A stretch of DNA of 64,000 nucleotides, from the NCBI RefSeq assembly GCF_023073415.1, contig NZ_JADPJL010000041.1, forward strand, positions 17,743 through 81,742. Reading direction: 5' to 3'. Source of the DNA: Bradyrhizobium sp. 190 (lineage in GTDB: Bacteria; Pseudomonadota; Alphaproteobacteria; Rhizobiales; Xanthobacteraceae). The position numbers and the translations under genes were made by a program. The notes under the pieces are model-generated. The model made no database searches. It was not told the DNA's origin and saw nothing but the letters and a program-made list of their open reading frames with translations. Shown here in pieces: positions 24,057 to 32,954 of the stretch (its first letter is position 1; every line of letters begins with the position of its first letter).

Positions 24057-25088
24057 CTAAACGAGGCCTTCGGGCGCCACCACTCGCAGTTTCGAAGCGA
24101 GCGCGAGCAGCCGGGACCGAGTGCCCTGCACGAGCGGAATGCCTGCGCGCGACCGTCTTTCCATCTCCTCGAAGCCACGTTCACCCGGCAGATAAACACG
24201 TTGCGATCCGGTCGCCGGCGGCAAGCCGTTGATGGCGGCGCCAAGGCGATCGACTTCGAGAGGGAAGCCTTCTCCGAATGCCGTGGGATCGAGCACAGCA
24301 ACCAGGCCATTGCCGCCTGGATCGCTTCCTCCGGCAAGTGCAACGGCAATGAGGGGATTGCCCGTCAGGACGCTGGCGAGCACCTCGATCATCAGAGAGA
24401 GGCCCGACCCTTTGGCGCCGGCCATGGGCAGAACCGCCTTCACCTTGCGCGGGTCCATCGTCTCTTCCCCATTCTCATCGACGCCCCAGCCCGCCGGAAT
24501 TGCCCGACCAGCATCCCTGGCGGCCATGATCTTCCCGAGCGCCACCGATGCCGTCGACATGTCAAGGAGCAGCGGGCGGTCCGGATTGGTGGTGGGCGCG
24601 GCAATCGCGATTGGATTCGTCGACACCCCTTCCGCCTTGGATCCATGATAGATCATCAGCGGCTTTGAAGCGGTCATGACGATGGCAACTTTACCCGCTT
24701 GGGCGACCTGTTGCGCGTAGTATCCGATCGCACCGGCATGGCTGATGGAGCGAACCGCGCACCAGCCGATGCCGTGGGCGTCTGCGAGTTTCGTCGCCGT
24801 TCGTGCGGCAATGTTCATTCCCACCGCGCCCGGCGCGCGTTGAGCGTCGATTACTGCTATCGCGCCCTTGCCCGACACCTGGCGCGGTTCGGCGGCGGGA
24901 TTGATCAGCCCGAGCTCCACCATCTCGACGTAACGGGGAATCCGCAGCACGCCGTGCGAGTCGGCGCCGCGCAGATTGGCCCACACGAGCATCGCCGCCG
25001 TCTGTTCGGCCTGATCGGCCGTAAATCCGCCTGCCCTGAGAAGCGCGGCCGCGAAGCCTTGCAGTGTATCAGAACCGATCGCGACCAT
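24057..25088 (-). CDS. Malate/lactate dehydrogenase family oxidoreductase (Ldh_2)
   Basis: A 343-residue NAD(P)-dependent oxidoreductase of the LDH2/MDH2 fold, whose members act on malate, ureidoglycolate, sulfolactate or 2-keto acids. Blocks ANLRGADSHGVLRIPRYVE (His in DSHG), SISHAGAIGYY and GAKGSGLSLMIE are characteristic. The start is uncertain: ATG 25088, or GTG 25106 just after the hydrolase stop with GGGGG upstream. The longer frame to 25463 overlaps the hydrolase gene and is rejected. It is 20 bp or less behind the hydrolase, so cotranscribed. Its probable role is oxidising or reducing a 2-oxo/2-hydroxy acid from ring cleavage. Confidence 0.85.
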   Translation of the reverse strand: MVAIGSDTLQGFAAALLRAGGFTADQAEQTAAMLVWANLRGADSHGVLRIPRYVEMVELGLINPAAEPRQVSGKGAIAVIDAQRAPGAVGMNIAARTATKLADAHGIGWCAVRSISHAGAIGYYAQQVAQAGKVAIVMTASKPLMIYHGSKAEGVSTNPIAIAAPTTNPDRPLLLDMSTASVALGKIMAARDAGRAIPAGWGVDENGEETMDPRKVKAVLPMAGAKGSGLSLMIEVLASVLTGNPLIAVALAGGSDPGGNGLVAVLDPTAFGEGFPLEVDRLGAAINGLPPATGSQRVYLPGERGFEEMERRSRAGIPLVQGTRSRLLALASKLRVVAPEGLV

Positions 25089-25108
25089 ATCCGAAGCCGC
25101 ACCCACGC

Positions 25109-25990
25109 TCAGGCCCCCAGCGGCGAGGGAAAGAACTTGTCGAGCCACCCTTTGATGATCGACTTCGTGCGCGGTGCATCCTCGGGCGCGAGCGGGAAAT
25201 GGGACGTGCCGCTGATCAAAATGAGCTCGGCCGGCAGGCCGGCCTTTTCGAACATGCGGATCGACTGTTCCGTCGGCGTGATGGTGTCGTTGGCGGTATG
25301 CAGAAAAAGTATCGGACGTGGAGCGATGTTTCCCACCACATCGTCGGCGCGGAAATTGTACATGCTCCATGCCGTCTCCACCGGAATCTCCATGATCGCC
25401 TTCGGGGAGAGATTCTTGCGCAGGTGTTCGGGGATCGGGACGGCGTCGAAGCGGGAGATCCACATACTCTTACCGGTTTCCTGCTGGTGCCTGCGGCCCT
25501 TTTCCAGAAGGGAGGTGAACTTCGCCCAGGCTTCGGGCGTCGGGTGCTGACCGCGGAATTTCCGCTCGCCATCACCCCAGCCGCAGGACGAGATCACGCA
25601 GGCGAAACGATCGTCCACACCCGCCGCATAGACGGAGACCGCCGCACCGAAGCTGTGGCCGACCACGCCGATACGCTTGGGATCGACTTCTTCCCTCTCG
25701 GCGAGGAACGTCAGTGCGTTCTTGGCGTCCGCCACCTGATCGAAGCAGCGCACTTGCGCCCGCTCGCCCTCGCTCTCGCCGCAGGAGCGGAAATCGAAAC
25801 GAAGCGCCACGTAGCCCATCTGTTCGAGCATCTGCGCCTGAATCTCAGCGTGGGATTCGTCCTTCGACCCGACGAAGCCGTGCAGGACAATGAACGCAGG
25901 CAGTCGCTGGCCCGGTTTTCTCGCATCCGGCACATGGAGAACGGCCGAAAGCTTGAGCCCGTCAGAGCGGAAAGTGAGCTTTTCTTGCAT
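25109..25990 (-). CDS. Alpha/beta hydrolase, possible ring-fission-product hydrolase
   Basis: A 293-residue alpha/beta hydrolase. The nucleophile elbow is GHSFGA, the oxyanion region VLHGFVGSK, the acid probably in HTANDTITP and the His in SGTSHFPLAP. The ATG at 25990 is chosen because GAGG lies eight bases upstream; ATG 25996 is too close to it. It follows the extradiol dioxygenase on the same strand (77 bp). In meta-cleavage pathways such hydrolases split the C-C bond of the ring-opened product. This one could equally be an esterase, which motifs alone cannot decide. Confidence 0.85.
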   Translation of the reverse strand: MQEKLTFRSDGLKLSAVLHVPDARKPGQRLPAFIVLHGFVGSKDESHAEIQAQMLEQMGYVALRFDFRSCGESEGERAQVRCFDQVADAKNALTFLAEREEVDPKRIGVVGHSFGAAVSVYAAGVDDRFACVISSCGWGDGERKFRGQHPTPEAWAKFTSLLEKGRRHQQETGKSMWISRFDAVPIPEHLRKNLSPKAIMEIPVETAWSMYNFRADDVVGNIAPRPILFLHTANDTITPTEQSIRMFEKAGLPAELILISGTSHFPLAPEDAPRTKSIIKGWLDKFFPSPLGA

Positions 25991-26067
25991 TGGCATAACC
26001 TCGTACTGCTGTGCCGTCCGTATGCGTTCGCGCATGCGCGCGAAGACCGAAGTGCCCGGACCTTCTG

Positions 26068-26970
26068 TCAGTTGATGGCGGTAAAGGGAAAATGATGCTG
26101 GCGCCACTCGAGCGGCGCCGGCGTGCCCCAGACATTCATGCACCGCACATTGCCGGGGCGCTCGAGGTTGGTGATGACGTTTGGAACAAAACCCTCATCG
26201 TCCGCGATCGACGCCATCGAGCCGGCGCATTCGATCATCGCTCCGCTGGAGTCGGTGTAATAGGCATAGGTATTGTCACCCGGCCGGTGGCGGCCCGGCC
26301 CCCAAAGCATCTCCTTGTCAAATCGATCGAGCAGGTCGCCGAGCTTCAGGTAGTCATTGAACTCCTTGAACTCGAATGAGTAGTGATGCAGCCCCGACTT
26401 GCCACGAACGACACCGACGATGTGATGCAGACGGTTGCCGCCATACATCCAGCTCAAGCTGTCGTCGACCATGCGTTCCGACAAACGAAGGCCGCCGATG
26501 ATCTCGAGCTGCCGGCGCGTTGCAGCGGGATCAGGAGTTGTCAGGTTGAGGTGGTCCATCCGATTCGGTCCGACTCCATGGGTCGGGTACCGTCGGGCAT
26601 AAAGCTTGTCACGCGTTGGCGTATGGATCTCGAAACGCAGCCCCTCCGGCGTCGCGAAAGTTACGCCCGCGGCCATGCATTCGAGGCTCGGCTCGCGAGA
26701 AAGAATCCGGCAGCCGGCGCCCTCGACCCGGGACTCCGCCTCCCGGACCGCTTCGACGGTGAGCGCTTCCAGCCCGATCGTATGTGTCGAGTTCTCATGC
26801 GACCTGAGCAGCACCAGCTCAGCCGCGCGCCCGTTGGAGCTTAGCCAGGTTTGGCGCTCGTCTGAGTAAGTGACGTGCAATCCGAGTATTTCGGTTGCTT
26901 CCCGCACCACCGCCTCGGTCACGGTGGTGTTGATTTTCACATGCCCGATCGCATGCACCAAATGCGGCAT
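26068..26970 (-). CDS. Type I extradiol dioxygenase (VOC superfamily)
   Basis: A 300-residue two-domain VOC protein that would open a catechol ring next to the two hydroxyls with Fe(II). The C-terminal domain keeps all three metal ligands in order: His in MDHLNLTT, His in GLHHYSFEF and Glu in AMIECAG. GPGRH and NTYAYYTDSSG, the typical active-site His and Tyr stretch, are also present. The N-terminal domain (about 1-130) is the non-catalytic repeat. The start ATG 26970 has a strong GGGAGGTG. It is the first gene of a minus-strand operon and divergent from the acyl-CoA dehydrogenase, with operators between. Confidence 0.9.
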   Translation of the reverse strand: MPHLVHAIGHVKINTTVTEAVVREATEILGLHVTYSDERQTWLSSNGRAAELVLLRSHENSTHTIGLEALTVEAVREAESRVEGAGCRILSREPSLECMAAGVTFATPEGLRFEIHTPTRDKLYARRYPTHGVGPNRMDHLNLTTPDPAATRRQLEIIGGLRLSERMVDDSLSWMYGGNRLHHIVGVVRGKSGLHHYSFEFKEFNDYLKLGDLLDRFDKEMLWGPGRHRPGDNTYAYYTDSSGAMIECAGSMASIADDEGFVPNVITNLERPGNVRCMNVWGTPAPLEWRQHHFPFTAIN

Positions 26971-27034
26971 CTTCACCTCCCAAACTTCAAGATGTTTGAA
27001 TTCTGCTACCTCATCGGAGCGACGGAGGCAACAC

Positions 27035-27065
27035 ATTTTCGATTAAAATTGATAATTTCGAAATT
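27035..27065. promoter_or_regulatory. Paired TTTCGAAA-type operator between divergent operons
   Basis: ATTTTCGATTA (27035-27045) and the perfect 12-bp palindrome AATTTCGAAATT (27054-27065) have CG centres 19 bp apart. They lie 64 bp from the dioxygenase start and 76 bp from the acyl-CoA dehydrogenase start, so both directions could be controlled. Confidence 0.65.
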
Positions 27066-27141
27066 TTGTGAGAAGACGGACTCGGATTTGGCCGGCGACA
27101 TGCCGGCGAAAGCTTTCAGAGGACTTGAGGAGATCAGAAAC

Positions 27142-28338
27142 ATGGCAGGCGCAAAGGGCAGCAATCCGTTCGCGTGGGAGGATCCTTTCTTGCTCGAGGC
27201 ACAACTTGGCGAGGAAGAACGCATGATCCGCGACACGGCACGCGCCTACGTGCAGGAGCGTCTGGCGTCGCGTGTCCGAAAGGCTTTTCGGGACGAGAAC
27301 ACGGATCCGGCGATCTTTCGTGAGATGGGCGATCTTGGCCTGTTGGGCGTGACCATTCCCGAAAGCTATGGCGGCATCGGCGCCTCCTACGTCGCCTACG
27401 GCCTCATCGCGCGCGAGGTCGAACGCATCGACAGTGGCTACCGCTCGATGATGTCGGTGCAATCGTCACTGGTCATGTATCCGATCCATGCCTATGGCTC
27501 GGAGGCGCAGCGGCACAAATATCTGCCCAGGCTCGCCAGCGGGGAATGGATCGGATGCTTCGGCCTAACCGAACCGGACGCGGGCTCCGATCCCGGCAGC
27601 ATGAAAACACGCGCAACCAGGACCGCGGGCGGTTATCGGCTGACCGGCGCGAAGATCTGGATCACCAATGCTCCGATCGCGGATGTCTTTGTCGTGTGGG
27701 CGAAGTCCGACGCCCATGGCGGCAAGATTCGCGGCTTTGTTCTGGAGCGAGGGCTGCCCGGCCTCTCGGCGCCGAAGATCGAAGGCAAACTGTCGTTGCG
27801 TGCTTCGGTAACCGGCGAAATCGTTCTCGACGGCGTCGAATTGGACGAAGAAGCGCTTCTGCCTGACGCGGAAGGCCTGGCCGGACCGTTCGGCTGTCTC
27901 AACCGGGCGCGGTACGGAATTGCCTGGGGAGCGATGGGCGCGGCCGAAGCCTGCTGGCATGCCGCGCGTCAATACGGGCTTGATCGCAAGCAGTTCGGAC
28001 GACCTCTCGCCAATACCCAGCTCTATCAGAAGAAGCTCGCCGATATGCAAACGGAGATCGCGCTCGGGCTGCAAGCGGCGCTGCGCGTCGGCAGACTCTT
28101 CGATGAAGGAAGCATGGCGCCCGAAATGATCAGCCTGATCAAGCGCAACAATTGCGGCAAGGCGCTCGAGATCGCGCGGCTCGCGCGCGACATGCATGGC
28201 GGCAATGGCATCTCGGACGAGTTTTGCGTGATGCGGCACATGCTGAACCTCGAAACAGTGAATACCTATGAGGGCGCCCATGATGTGCATGCGCTGATCC
28301 TCGGCCGGGCCCAGACCGGATTGCAGGCCTTGTTTTGA
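27142..28338 (+). CDS. Acyl-CoA dehydrogenase, glutaryl-CoA dehydrogenase-like
   Basis: A 398-residue flavoprotein that oxidises an acyl-CoA. It most resembles glutaryl-CoA dehydrogenase. SGYRSMMSVQSSLVM carries Arg101, matching the arginine that binds the distal carboxylate. TEPDAGSDPGSMKTRA is the FAD/substrate loop, and TYEGAHDVHALILGRAQTG places Glu377 as the catalytic base. This implies a dicarboxylyl-CoA substrate such as glutaryl-CoA. The ATG at 27142 has AGGAG nine bases upstream; the longer frame crosses the operators. It is divergent from the dioxygenase operon and precedes the GntR gene by 218 bp. Confidence 0.88.
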   Translation: MAGAKGSNPFAWEDPFLLEAQLGEEERMIRDTARAYVQERLASRVRKAFRDENTDPAIFREMGDLGLLGVTIPESYGGIGASYVAYGLIAREVERIDSGYRSMMSVQSSLVMYPIHAYGSEAQRHKYLPRLASGEWIGCFGLTEPDAGSDPGSMKTRATRTAGGYRLTGAKIWITNAPIADVFVVWAKSDAHGGKIRGFVLERGLPGLSAPKIEGKLSLRASVTGEIVLDGVELDEEALLPDAEGLAGPFGCLNRARYGIAWGAMGAAEACWHAARQYGLDRKQFGRPLANTQLYQKKLADMQTEIALGLQAALRVGRLFDEGSMAPEMISLIKRNNCGKALEIARLARDMHGGNGISDEFCVMRHMLNLETVNTYEGAHDVHALILGRAQTGLQALF

Positions 28339-28388
28339 TGAAGGAGGCCCGACCAGGCGAACGAAAGTGCCGGAAATTCACGGGATCG

Positions 28389-28422
28389 TGGCGGAAGGCG
28401 GATGATGGCGGAAGGCGGATAA
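28389..28422 (+). repeat. 17-bp tandem direct repeat
   Basis: TGGCGGAAGGCGGATGA is followed directly by TGGCGGAAGGCGGATAA (16 of 17 identical), in the gap between the acyl-CoA dehydrogenase and the GntR gene. No function is evident. Confidence 0.8.
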
Positions 28423-28499
28423 CCGTGTACGGGCACGACAGAGGCCAAGAGATCGGGTTCCACGGCCCCTCGCCCTGGCCGATTCATCAGGCGTGGTTT

Positions 28500-28515
28500 G
28501 ATTTTTTCGAAAATC
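28500..28515 (+). promoter_or_regulatory. TTTCGAAA-type operator upstream of the GntR gene
   Basis: GATTTTTTCGAAAATC contains the palindrome TTTTCGAAAA (28504-28513), 43 bp before the GntR start. Only one copy is seen here. Its position suggests autoregulation. Confidence 0.58.
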
Positions 28516-28556
28516 AGCATAGTGTGGTGGACGGACAGCAATTTAGGACGACGTGA

Positions 28557-29288
28557 ATGCGCGACAGGCTCAAGCCGGCAGGAGAAACCCGCGGGACCGA
28601 CGTGCTGCAGCGGATGCGCGCCGACATTATCAGCTGCGCGCTCAAGCCCGGCGCGAAGCTTCGGTTCGAGGGTCTGCGCGAGATGTACGCCGTCAGCTTC
28701 TCAACGCTGCGGGAAGCACTGTCGCGTCTCGTGGCTGAAGGGCTGGTGATCGCGGAGGATCAGCGCGGCTTTGTGGTCGCACCGGTGTCGATTGACGACC
28801 TCAATGACCTCACCTACGTCCGCGTACTCGTCGAGCGCGAATGCATCGCCCTTGCCATCAAGCATGGTAACGACGATTGGGAGGCTGATATTATCGGTGC
28901 TTTCCATCGGATGGACCGTCTCCAGAGCCGCCTCGGCTCCAATTACTATCTTTCAGCAGAGTGGGCCAAACTTCACGGCGACTTTCATTTCTCGCTTGTC
29001 GCAGCCTGCGGTTCGCCCAATCTCTTGGAGATCCGCCAGAAGCTTTTCGAACGCGCACACCGCTACCGGCGTATGTCGTCGCAGTTCCGGCCGCAGTGGC
29101 GCGACAAGGATGTCGAGCACAAGATGATCCTGGATTCGGTGATCGCACGGGATGCGGCAAAAGCTCAGGAACTGATCGAGCGGCACATCCGCGAGACCAC
29201 CGAAAACGTCATCAAACACGCTGGCCATCTCTTCGTCGCAGCGGACGAGGAACGTCACAGCCGGGCCGCTCACGTCGCGGCCGAATAA
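28557..29288 (+). CDS. GntR family transcriptional regulator (FCD domain)
   Basis: A 243-residue regulator. Residues about 15-80 form the winged-helix GntR domain (ALKPGAKLRFEGLREMYAVS, STLREALSRLVAEGLV, then the RGFV wing). The FCD effector domain follows, with metal-binding histidines in LHGDFHFSLVAACG, VEHKMILDSV and ERHIRETTENV. Such FadR/VanR-type regulators sense organic acids or CoA esters and usually repress. It sits in the middle of the catabolic cluster behind a TTTCGAAA palindrome, making it the best candidate for the shared operator protein. The start ATG 28557 has an AGGA about ten bases upstream. Confidence 0.9.
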   Translation: MRDRLKPAGETRGTDVLQRMRADIISCALKPGAKLRFEGLREMYAVSFSTLREALSRLVAEGLVIAEDQRGFVVAPVSIDDLNDLTYVRVLVERECIALAIKHGNDDWEADIIGAFHRMDRLQSRLGSNYYLSAEWAKLHGDFHFSLVAACGSPNLLEIRQKLFERAHRYRRMSSQFRPQWRDKDVEHKMILDSVIARDAAKAQELIERHIRETTENVIKHAGHLFVAADEERHSRAAHVAAE

Positions 29289-29385
29289 CGCGGCGCGCAG
29301 CACTCCACTCCCTTCTATCGATGTAAGGCCGTTCTGACGGTAACTCGGCTGCGCGCTCGCCGCGTCGCATCGCGTTGCCTATAAT

Positions 29386-29414
29386 ATTACGAAAAGATAT
29401 TGCATTTTCGAAAT
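29386..29414 (+). promoter_or_regulatory. Paired TTTCGAAA-type operator upstream of the alcohol dehydrogenase operon
   Basis: ATTACGAAAAG (29386-29396) and ATTTTCGAAAT (29404-29414) have CG centres 19 bp apart, the same phase as in the liv, dioxygenase and OYE promoters. They lie 69-97 bp upstream of the start at 29483. Confidence 0.64.
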
Positions 29415-29482
29415 TTCGTGCGACAGTGCGCGAGGGACAGCCGGCGCCAAGCCTGCGTTCACGTCACAAAAGGGAGGAATAG

Positions 29483-30598
29483 ATGGTCGTGTCTGAAACG
29501 ATGACCGCTGCCCGGATGCACACGGTTGGCGGCGAGTTGAAGCTGGAAAAACTGCCGACACCCAAACCGGGTGATATGGACGTGCTGGTTCGCGTGAAGG
29601 CCTGCGGGATCGTGCCGAATCTCGGCAACATCCTCGCCAACTGGCCAACGTGGTTTCCCCACATGCCGCAGCCGCCGCTTCCCGCGGTGTTCGGGCTCGA
29701 CCCGGCCGGCGAAATCGCCGCGGTAGGCCGGCAGGTACACGGGCTGAAACCGGGCGACCGCGTCTACATCAATCCCGGGCGCTCATGCGGCACTTGCCGT
29801 CATTGCAGGCGTGGCGATTCCATCTCCTGCAAGCACTATGCGTTCCAGGGCTATTTCGGCTTTAGCGAAGATGCGCTGCAAACCTTTGCCGATTATCCGA
29901 TCGGAGGTTTGAGCGAATACACCGTCGCTCCCTCCTCCGCGATCGTGAAGATCCCCGACAACATGACCTACGAACAGGCGGCGCGGCTCGGTTATCTCGG
30001 CACGGTTTACTCGGCGCTGAAGAAGGCCAATGCCGGTCCGGGCGATACCATTCTCGTCAACGGCATCAGCGGCACGCTCGGCATCGCCGCGGCGATCTTC
30101 GGTCCGGCCATGGGCGTCAAGAAGATCCTCGGCACCGGCCGCGACCGCAAGCTGCTGAAGGACGTCAAGGCGCTGGCGCCCTCGCGCATCGAGGTGTTCT
30201 CGATCGACGACGGCAGCGTCACCGATTTTGTCATGAAGCATACGGACGGTGAAGGCGTAGACGCCTTCCTGGATTGTCTCGGGCCGGGCGCCTTGCACGA
30301 GACGTTCCTTCAAGGCCTTCGCGGCCTGCGCCGCGGTGGCATCGCGGTGGATATCGGAGCGGTCATGGGACCGGTCGCGATCGACGTTCATTGGCTGATG
30401 GACCACAACCAGCGCCTCTATGGCTCCGCCTGGTTTACCACGCAGGAAGGACAGGAAATGGCCGACCTCGTTGCCGCAGGCGCGGTGGACCTGTCGATGC
30501 TCGAAACGCAAGGCCGCAAGCTCTCCGAAGTGAACGAGGCCATTTCCGGCATCGCGCAGCGCCACGGCGGGTTCTCCAACTTCGTCATCTATCCTTGA
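29483..30598 (+). CDS. Zinc-dependent alcohol dehydrogenase (MDR superfamily)
   Basis: A 371-residue medium-chain dehydrogenase/reductase. The structural zinc site CGTCRHCRRGDSISC (four Cys) is intact. The Rossmann part contains VNGISGTLGIAAA in place of the usual GxGxxG. The catalytic zinc region is altered: residues after KACGIV lack the usual GxHxxE, which follows later only in part, so the metal site should be checked. It heads the plus-strand run MDR-cupin-flavin hydroxylase, starting after GGGAGG. Probably it oxidises or reduces an alcohol/aldehyde or enone of the pathway. Confidence 0.86.
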   Translation: MVVSETMTAARMHTVGGELKLEKLPTPKPGDMDVLVRVKACGIVPNLGNILANWPTWFPHMPQPPLPAVFGLDPAGEIAAVGRQVHGLKPGDRVYINPGRSCGTCRHCRRGDSISCKHYAFQGYFGFSEDALQTFADYPIGGLSEYTVAPSSAIVKIPDNMTYEQAARLGYLGTVYSALKKANAGPGDTILVNGISGTLGIAAAIFGPAMGVKKILGTGRDRKLLKDVKALAPSRIEVFSIDDGSVTDFVMKHTDGEGVDAFLDCLGPGALHETFLQGLRGLRRGGIAVDIGAVMGPVAIDVHWLMDHNQRLYGSAWFTTQEGQEMADLVAAGAVDLSMLETQGRKLSEVNEAISGIAQRHGGFSNFVIYP

Positions 30599-30621
30599 AC
30601 GAACACCGAAGGAGAGGAAAC

Positions 30622-31158
30622 ATGAGCTTCAGACGCGTCGTCACGGCCAAGAACGCCGCCGGAAAATCGGTGGTGGTGAGCGATGGCACTTCCCCTCGCG
30701 AGATGGCCCTCAAGCATACTCCGGGCTTCGTTTCTGCGCCGATCTGGATGGCCAAACCGTCGCTGCCGGCGGACGGCAAGGATCCGATGTCGATTCCCGG
30801 CAGCAGCCTGCTGCCGGGCCCGGGCGGCTCGACCTTCCTCGTCGTCACCTTCCCTCCGGACCGTGTCATGATGTCGCCGGAGTTCAACCCGGCGCTCGCC
30901 GGCCCCGAGCATGCCGTGGCTGCGCCCGGAATCGCCGAGACCTTCGAGATGGAAAATCCCGGCATGCACACCACGCCAACCGTGGACTATGCCTGCGTGA
31001 TCGACGGTGAGATCGTGCTGGAGCTCGACGATGGTGTAACCGTCCAGCTCAAGCAGGGGGATACTGTTGTCCAGCAGGGCGCGCGCCATGCCTGGCGCAA
31101 TCCGGGAGACAAGCCCGCCACGCTTGCCTTCGTCCTGTTGGGTGCCGGCGCGGCGTGA
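30622..31158 (+). CDS. Cupin-domain protein
   Basis: A 178-residue single-cupin protein. Motif 1 is HTTPTVDYACVIDGEIVLEL, where the second His of the usual HxH is missing. Motif 2, GDTVVQQGARHAWRN, keeps the G-x5-xxG-x2-H-x3-N pattern. A weakened metal site suggests either an altered metal enzyme or a binding or sensory protein, not a standard gentisate-type dioxygenase. GGAGAGG precedes the ATG at 30622, 23 bp after the dehydrogenase stop, so the two are cotranscribed. Confidence 0.82.
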   Translation: MSFRRVVTAKNAAGKSVVVSDGTSPREMALKHTPGFVSAPIWMAKPSLPADGKDPMSIPGSSLLPGPGGSTFLVVTFPPDRVMMSPEFNPALAGPEHAVAAPGIAETFEMENPGMHTTPTVDYACVIDGEIVLELDDGVTVQLKQGDTVVQQGARHAWRNPGDKPATLAFVLLGAGAA

Positions 31159-31328
31159 CGCCCTGAGCGTCTGACCAAACATTCAGGGCCTCCGGCCGCA
31201 AGCGAGCGGTGTCGCCGCTGGCTTGTGGCGGCGCTCCCATTATCGTCGCGGTTTTTTCCGCCGCCGCTGGCCGCACCGCGCGTACCGGTGCAGCAACGAT
31301 CTCTATCGAAAGAAAAGGGAGAGTTCGA

Positions 31329-32891
31329 TTGTCTTCAGCCGATGCACCGGAGGTCGTCGTGGTCGGGCTCGGACCGGTCGGCATCACCCTCTGCAATCTG
31401 CTGGCTTCCCAGGGAATCAGGGTCGAGGGCGTGGACGCGGCCAGCGAAGTCTACAGCCTTCCTCGTGCAATCGGCATGGACCACGAGGTGATGCGCATCT
31501 TTCAGAGCATCGGCGCGACCGATGCTCTCGCGGAGACGATCGGCGACTACCGCCCTTCTGAATACCGTTCTGCGCAGGGCGTTCTGCTGCGGCGGTTCGA
31601 ATCCCCACCGGAGCCGTATCCACTCGCGTGGCCACCCTATCTCACATTCCTGCAGCCCCAGCTCGAGCGCGTGCTGCGCGAAAATGCGACAAGATTCCCT
31701 AACCTCACGCTGCGCACCGGGCTTGAGTTGGTCGAGCTGAAAGACCCGCATAAACCAATTCTGACGCTCAGGGATAAAGCGACAGGCGAGATCGCTCGGC
31801 GAGCCCCGCGTTTTGTCGTGGGGTGCGACGGCGGAAACAGCTTCGTCCGTCGCAGTTTCGACATTGGCTTCGAGGACCTCGATTTTCACGAGCCTTGGCT
31901 CGTAGTGGACATGATCGTCGAGGACGAACATGCGCAGCTTCCACAGACGAACATACAGTTCTGCAGTCCGGCGCGACCGCACACCTATGTCGTAGGGCCT
32001 GAACGGCTGCGACGCTGGGAGTTCATGATCCTGCCGGGTGAGAACGCGGACGAGGTCAATCGCGAGACACGCATCTGGGAACTACTCTCCCCGTGGCTGC
32101 GACAGGATCAGGCGCGCCTGTGGCGTTCCGCTACCTACACCTTCCACGCTTTGGTTGCCGAGAGATGGCGGATCGGCAACGTCTTTCTGGCGGGCGACGC
32201 CTGCCACATGATGCCGCCCTTTCTTGCGCAAGGCATGGTGCAGGGCGTCAAGGATACCGCCAATCTTTCATGGAAGCTGGCACATGCGCTTCGGGGTGGT
32301 TCGGAGCGCCTGCTGGATACCTACGAGGCAGAGCGCCGGCCTTTGGTGCGAGAAATAATCGAAATCACGAAGCGGCTCGGTCGCGTCATCTGCGAACTGG
32401 ATCCGGAAAAGGCGCGCACACGCGATGCCGAACTGATTGAGGCGATGGCGGCCGGACAAGGCGTCCAGGTCCGCCAGAACCTGTTTCCACCGATCCGCCA
32501 CGGCCTTGTCGGCCATGGCGCCAACGGATCGCTTTCACCGGGCGCCGGAGAGCCGTGTCCTCAGCCCTGGGTCGTCGGTCCGGGCGGCCGCGCGCGCCTC
32601 GATGACGTGCTTCCCAGCGGGTTCATTGTTCTGTTCGCCGGAGATTTCGATGCGCCGCCTGCACTGCTCGGGCGAGCGCAGGAAATGGGTGTCGCCGCAT
32701 ATCGAATTGCGCAGAACCCGTCCGAGCGCGCGTCGCTGACGGAGGAAGACGGCCTGCTTGCCAACTGGCTTTCGGCAAGAGGCGCGTGCGCCGTTCTCGT
32801 GCGTCCCGACCATGTGGCGTTCGGCACCGCCGCGGACGTTCATCAGGCCGAAGGACTACTGCACGAATTGCGCTCTGGCCTCGCTGCTTGA
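31329..32891 (+). CDS. FAD-dependent aromatic hydroxylase (MhpA/PheA-like)
   Basis: A 520-residue class A flavoprotein monooxygenase that would add a hydroxyl to a phenolic ring with NAD(P)H and O2. FAD motifs: VVGLGPVGITLCNLL (GxGxxG, about residues 11-25), the DG stretch VVGCDGGNSFVRR and the GD motif NVFLAGDACHMMPPFLAQGM. A thioredoxin-like C-terminal domain, as in MhpA-type enzymes, covers about 390-520. I use the TTG start at 31329: AAGGGAG lies about seven bases upstream and the longer frame has no site. Together with the extradiol dioxygenase it would produce and then cleave a catechol. Confidence 0.88.
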   Translation: MSSADAPEVVVVGLGPVGITLCNLLASQGIRVEGVDAASEVYSLPRAIGMDHEVMRIFQSIGATDALAETIGDYRPSEYRSAQGVLLRRFESPPEPYPLAWPPYLTFLQPQLERVLRENATRFPNLTLRTGLELVELKDPHKPILTLRDKATGEIARRAPRFVVGCDGGNSFVRRSFDIGFEDLDFHEPWLVVDMIVEDEHAQLPQTNIQFCSPARPHTYVVGPERLRRWEFMILPGENADEVNRETRIWELLSPWLRQDQARLWRSATYTFHALVAERWRIGNVFLAGDACHMMPPFLAQGMVQGVKDTANLSWKLAHALRGGSERLLDTYEAERRPLVREIIEITKRLGRVICELDPEKARTRDAELIEAMAAGQGVQVRQNLFPPIRHGLVGHGANGSLSPGAGEPCPQPWVVGPGGRARLDDVLPSGFIVLFAGDFDAPPALLGRAQEMGVAAYRIAQNPSERASLTEEDGLLANWLSARGACAVLVRPDHVAFGTAADVHQAEGLLHELRSGLAA

Positions 32892-32954
32892 GCCGCCTAG
32901 TTCTACGTCACTGCGGATGCTTGGCGTTGCCATATGGCCGTTCTCTTTCGTTCC

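Noticed and set aside
31160..31189. Inverted GCCCTGA/TCAGGGC after the cupin gene as a terminator
   Set aside because: The loop is 16 bases with no T run, and the hydroxylase gene follows on the same strand, so read-through seems more likely.
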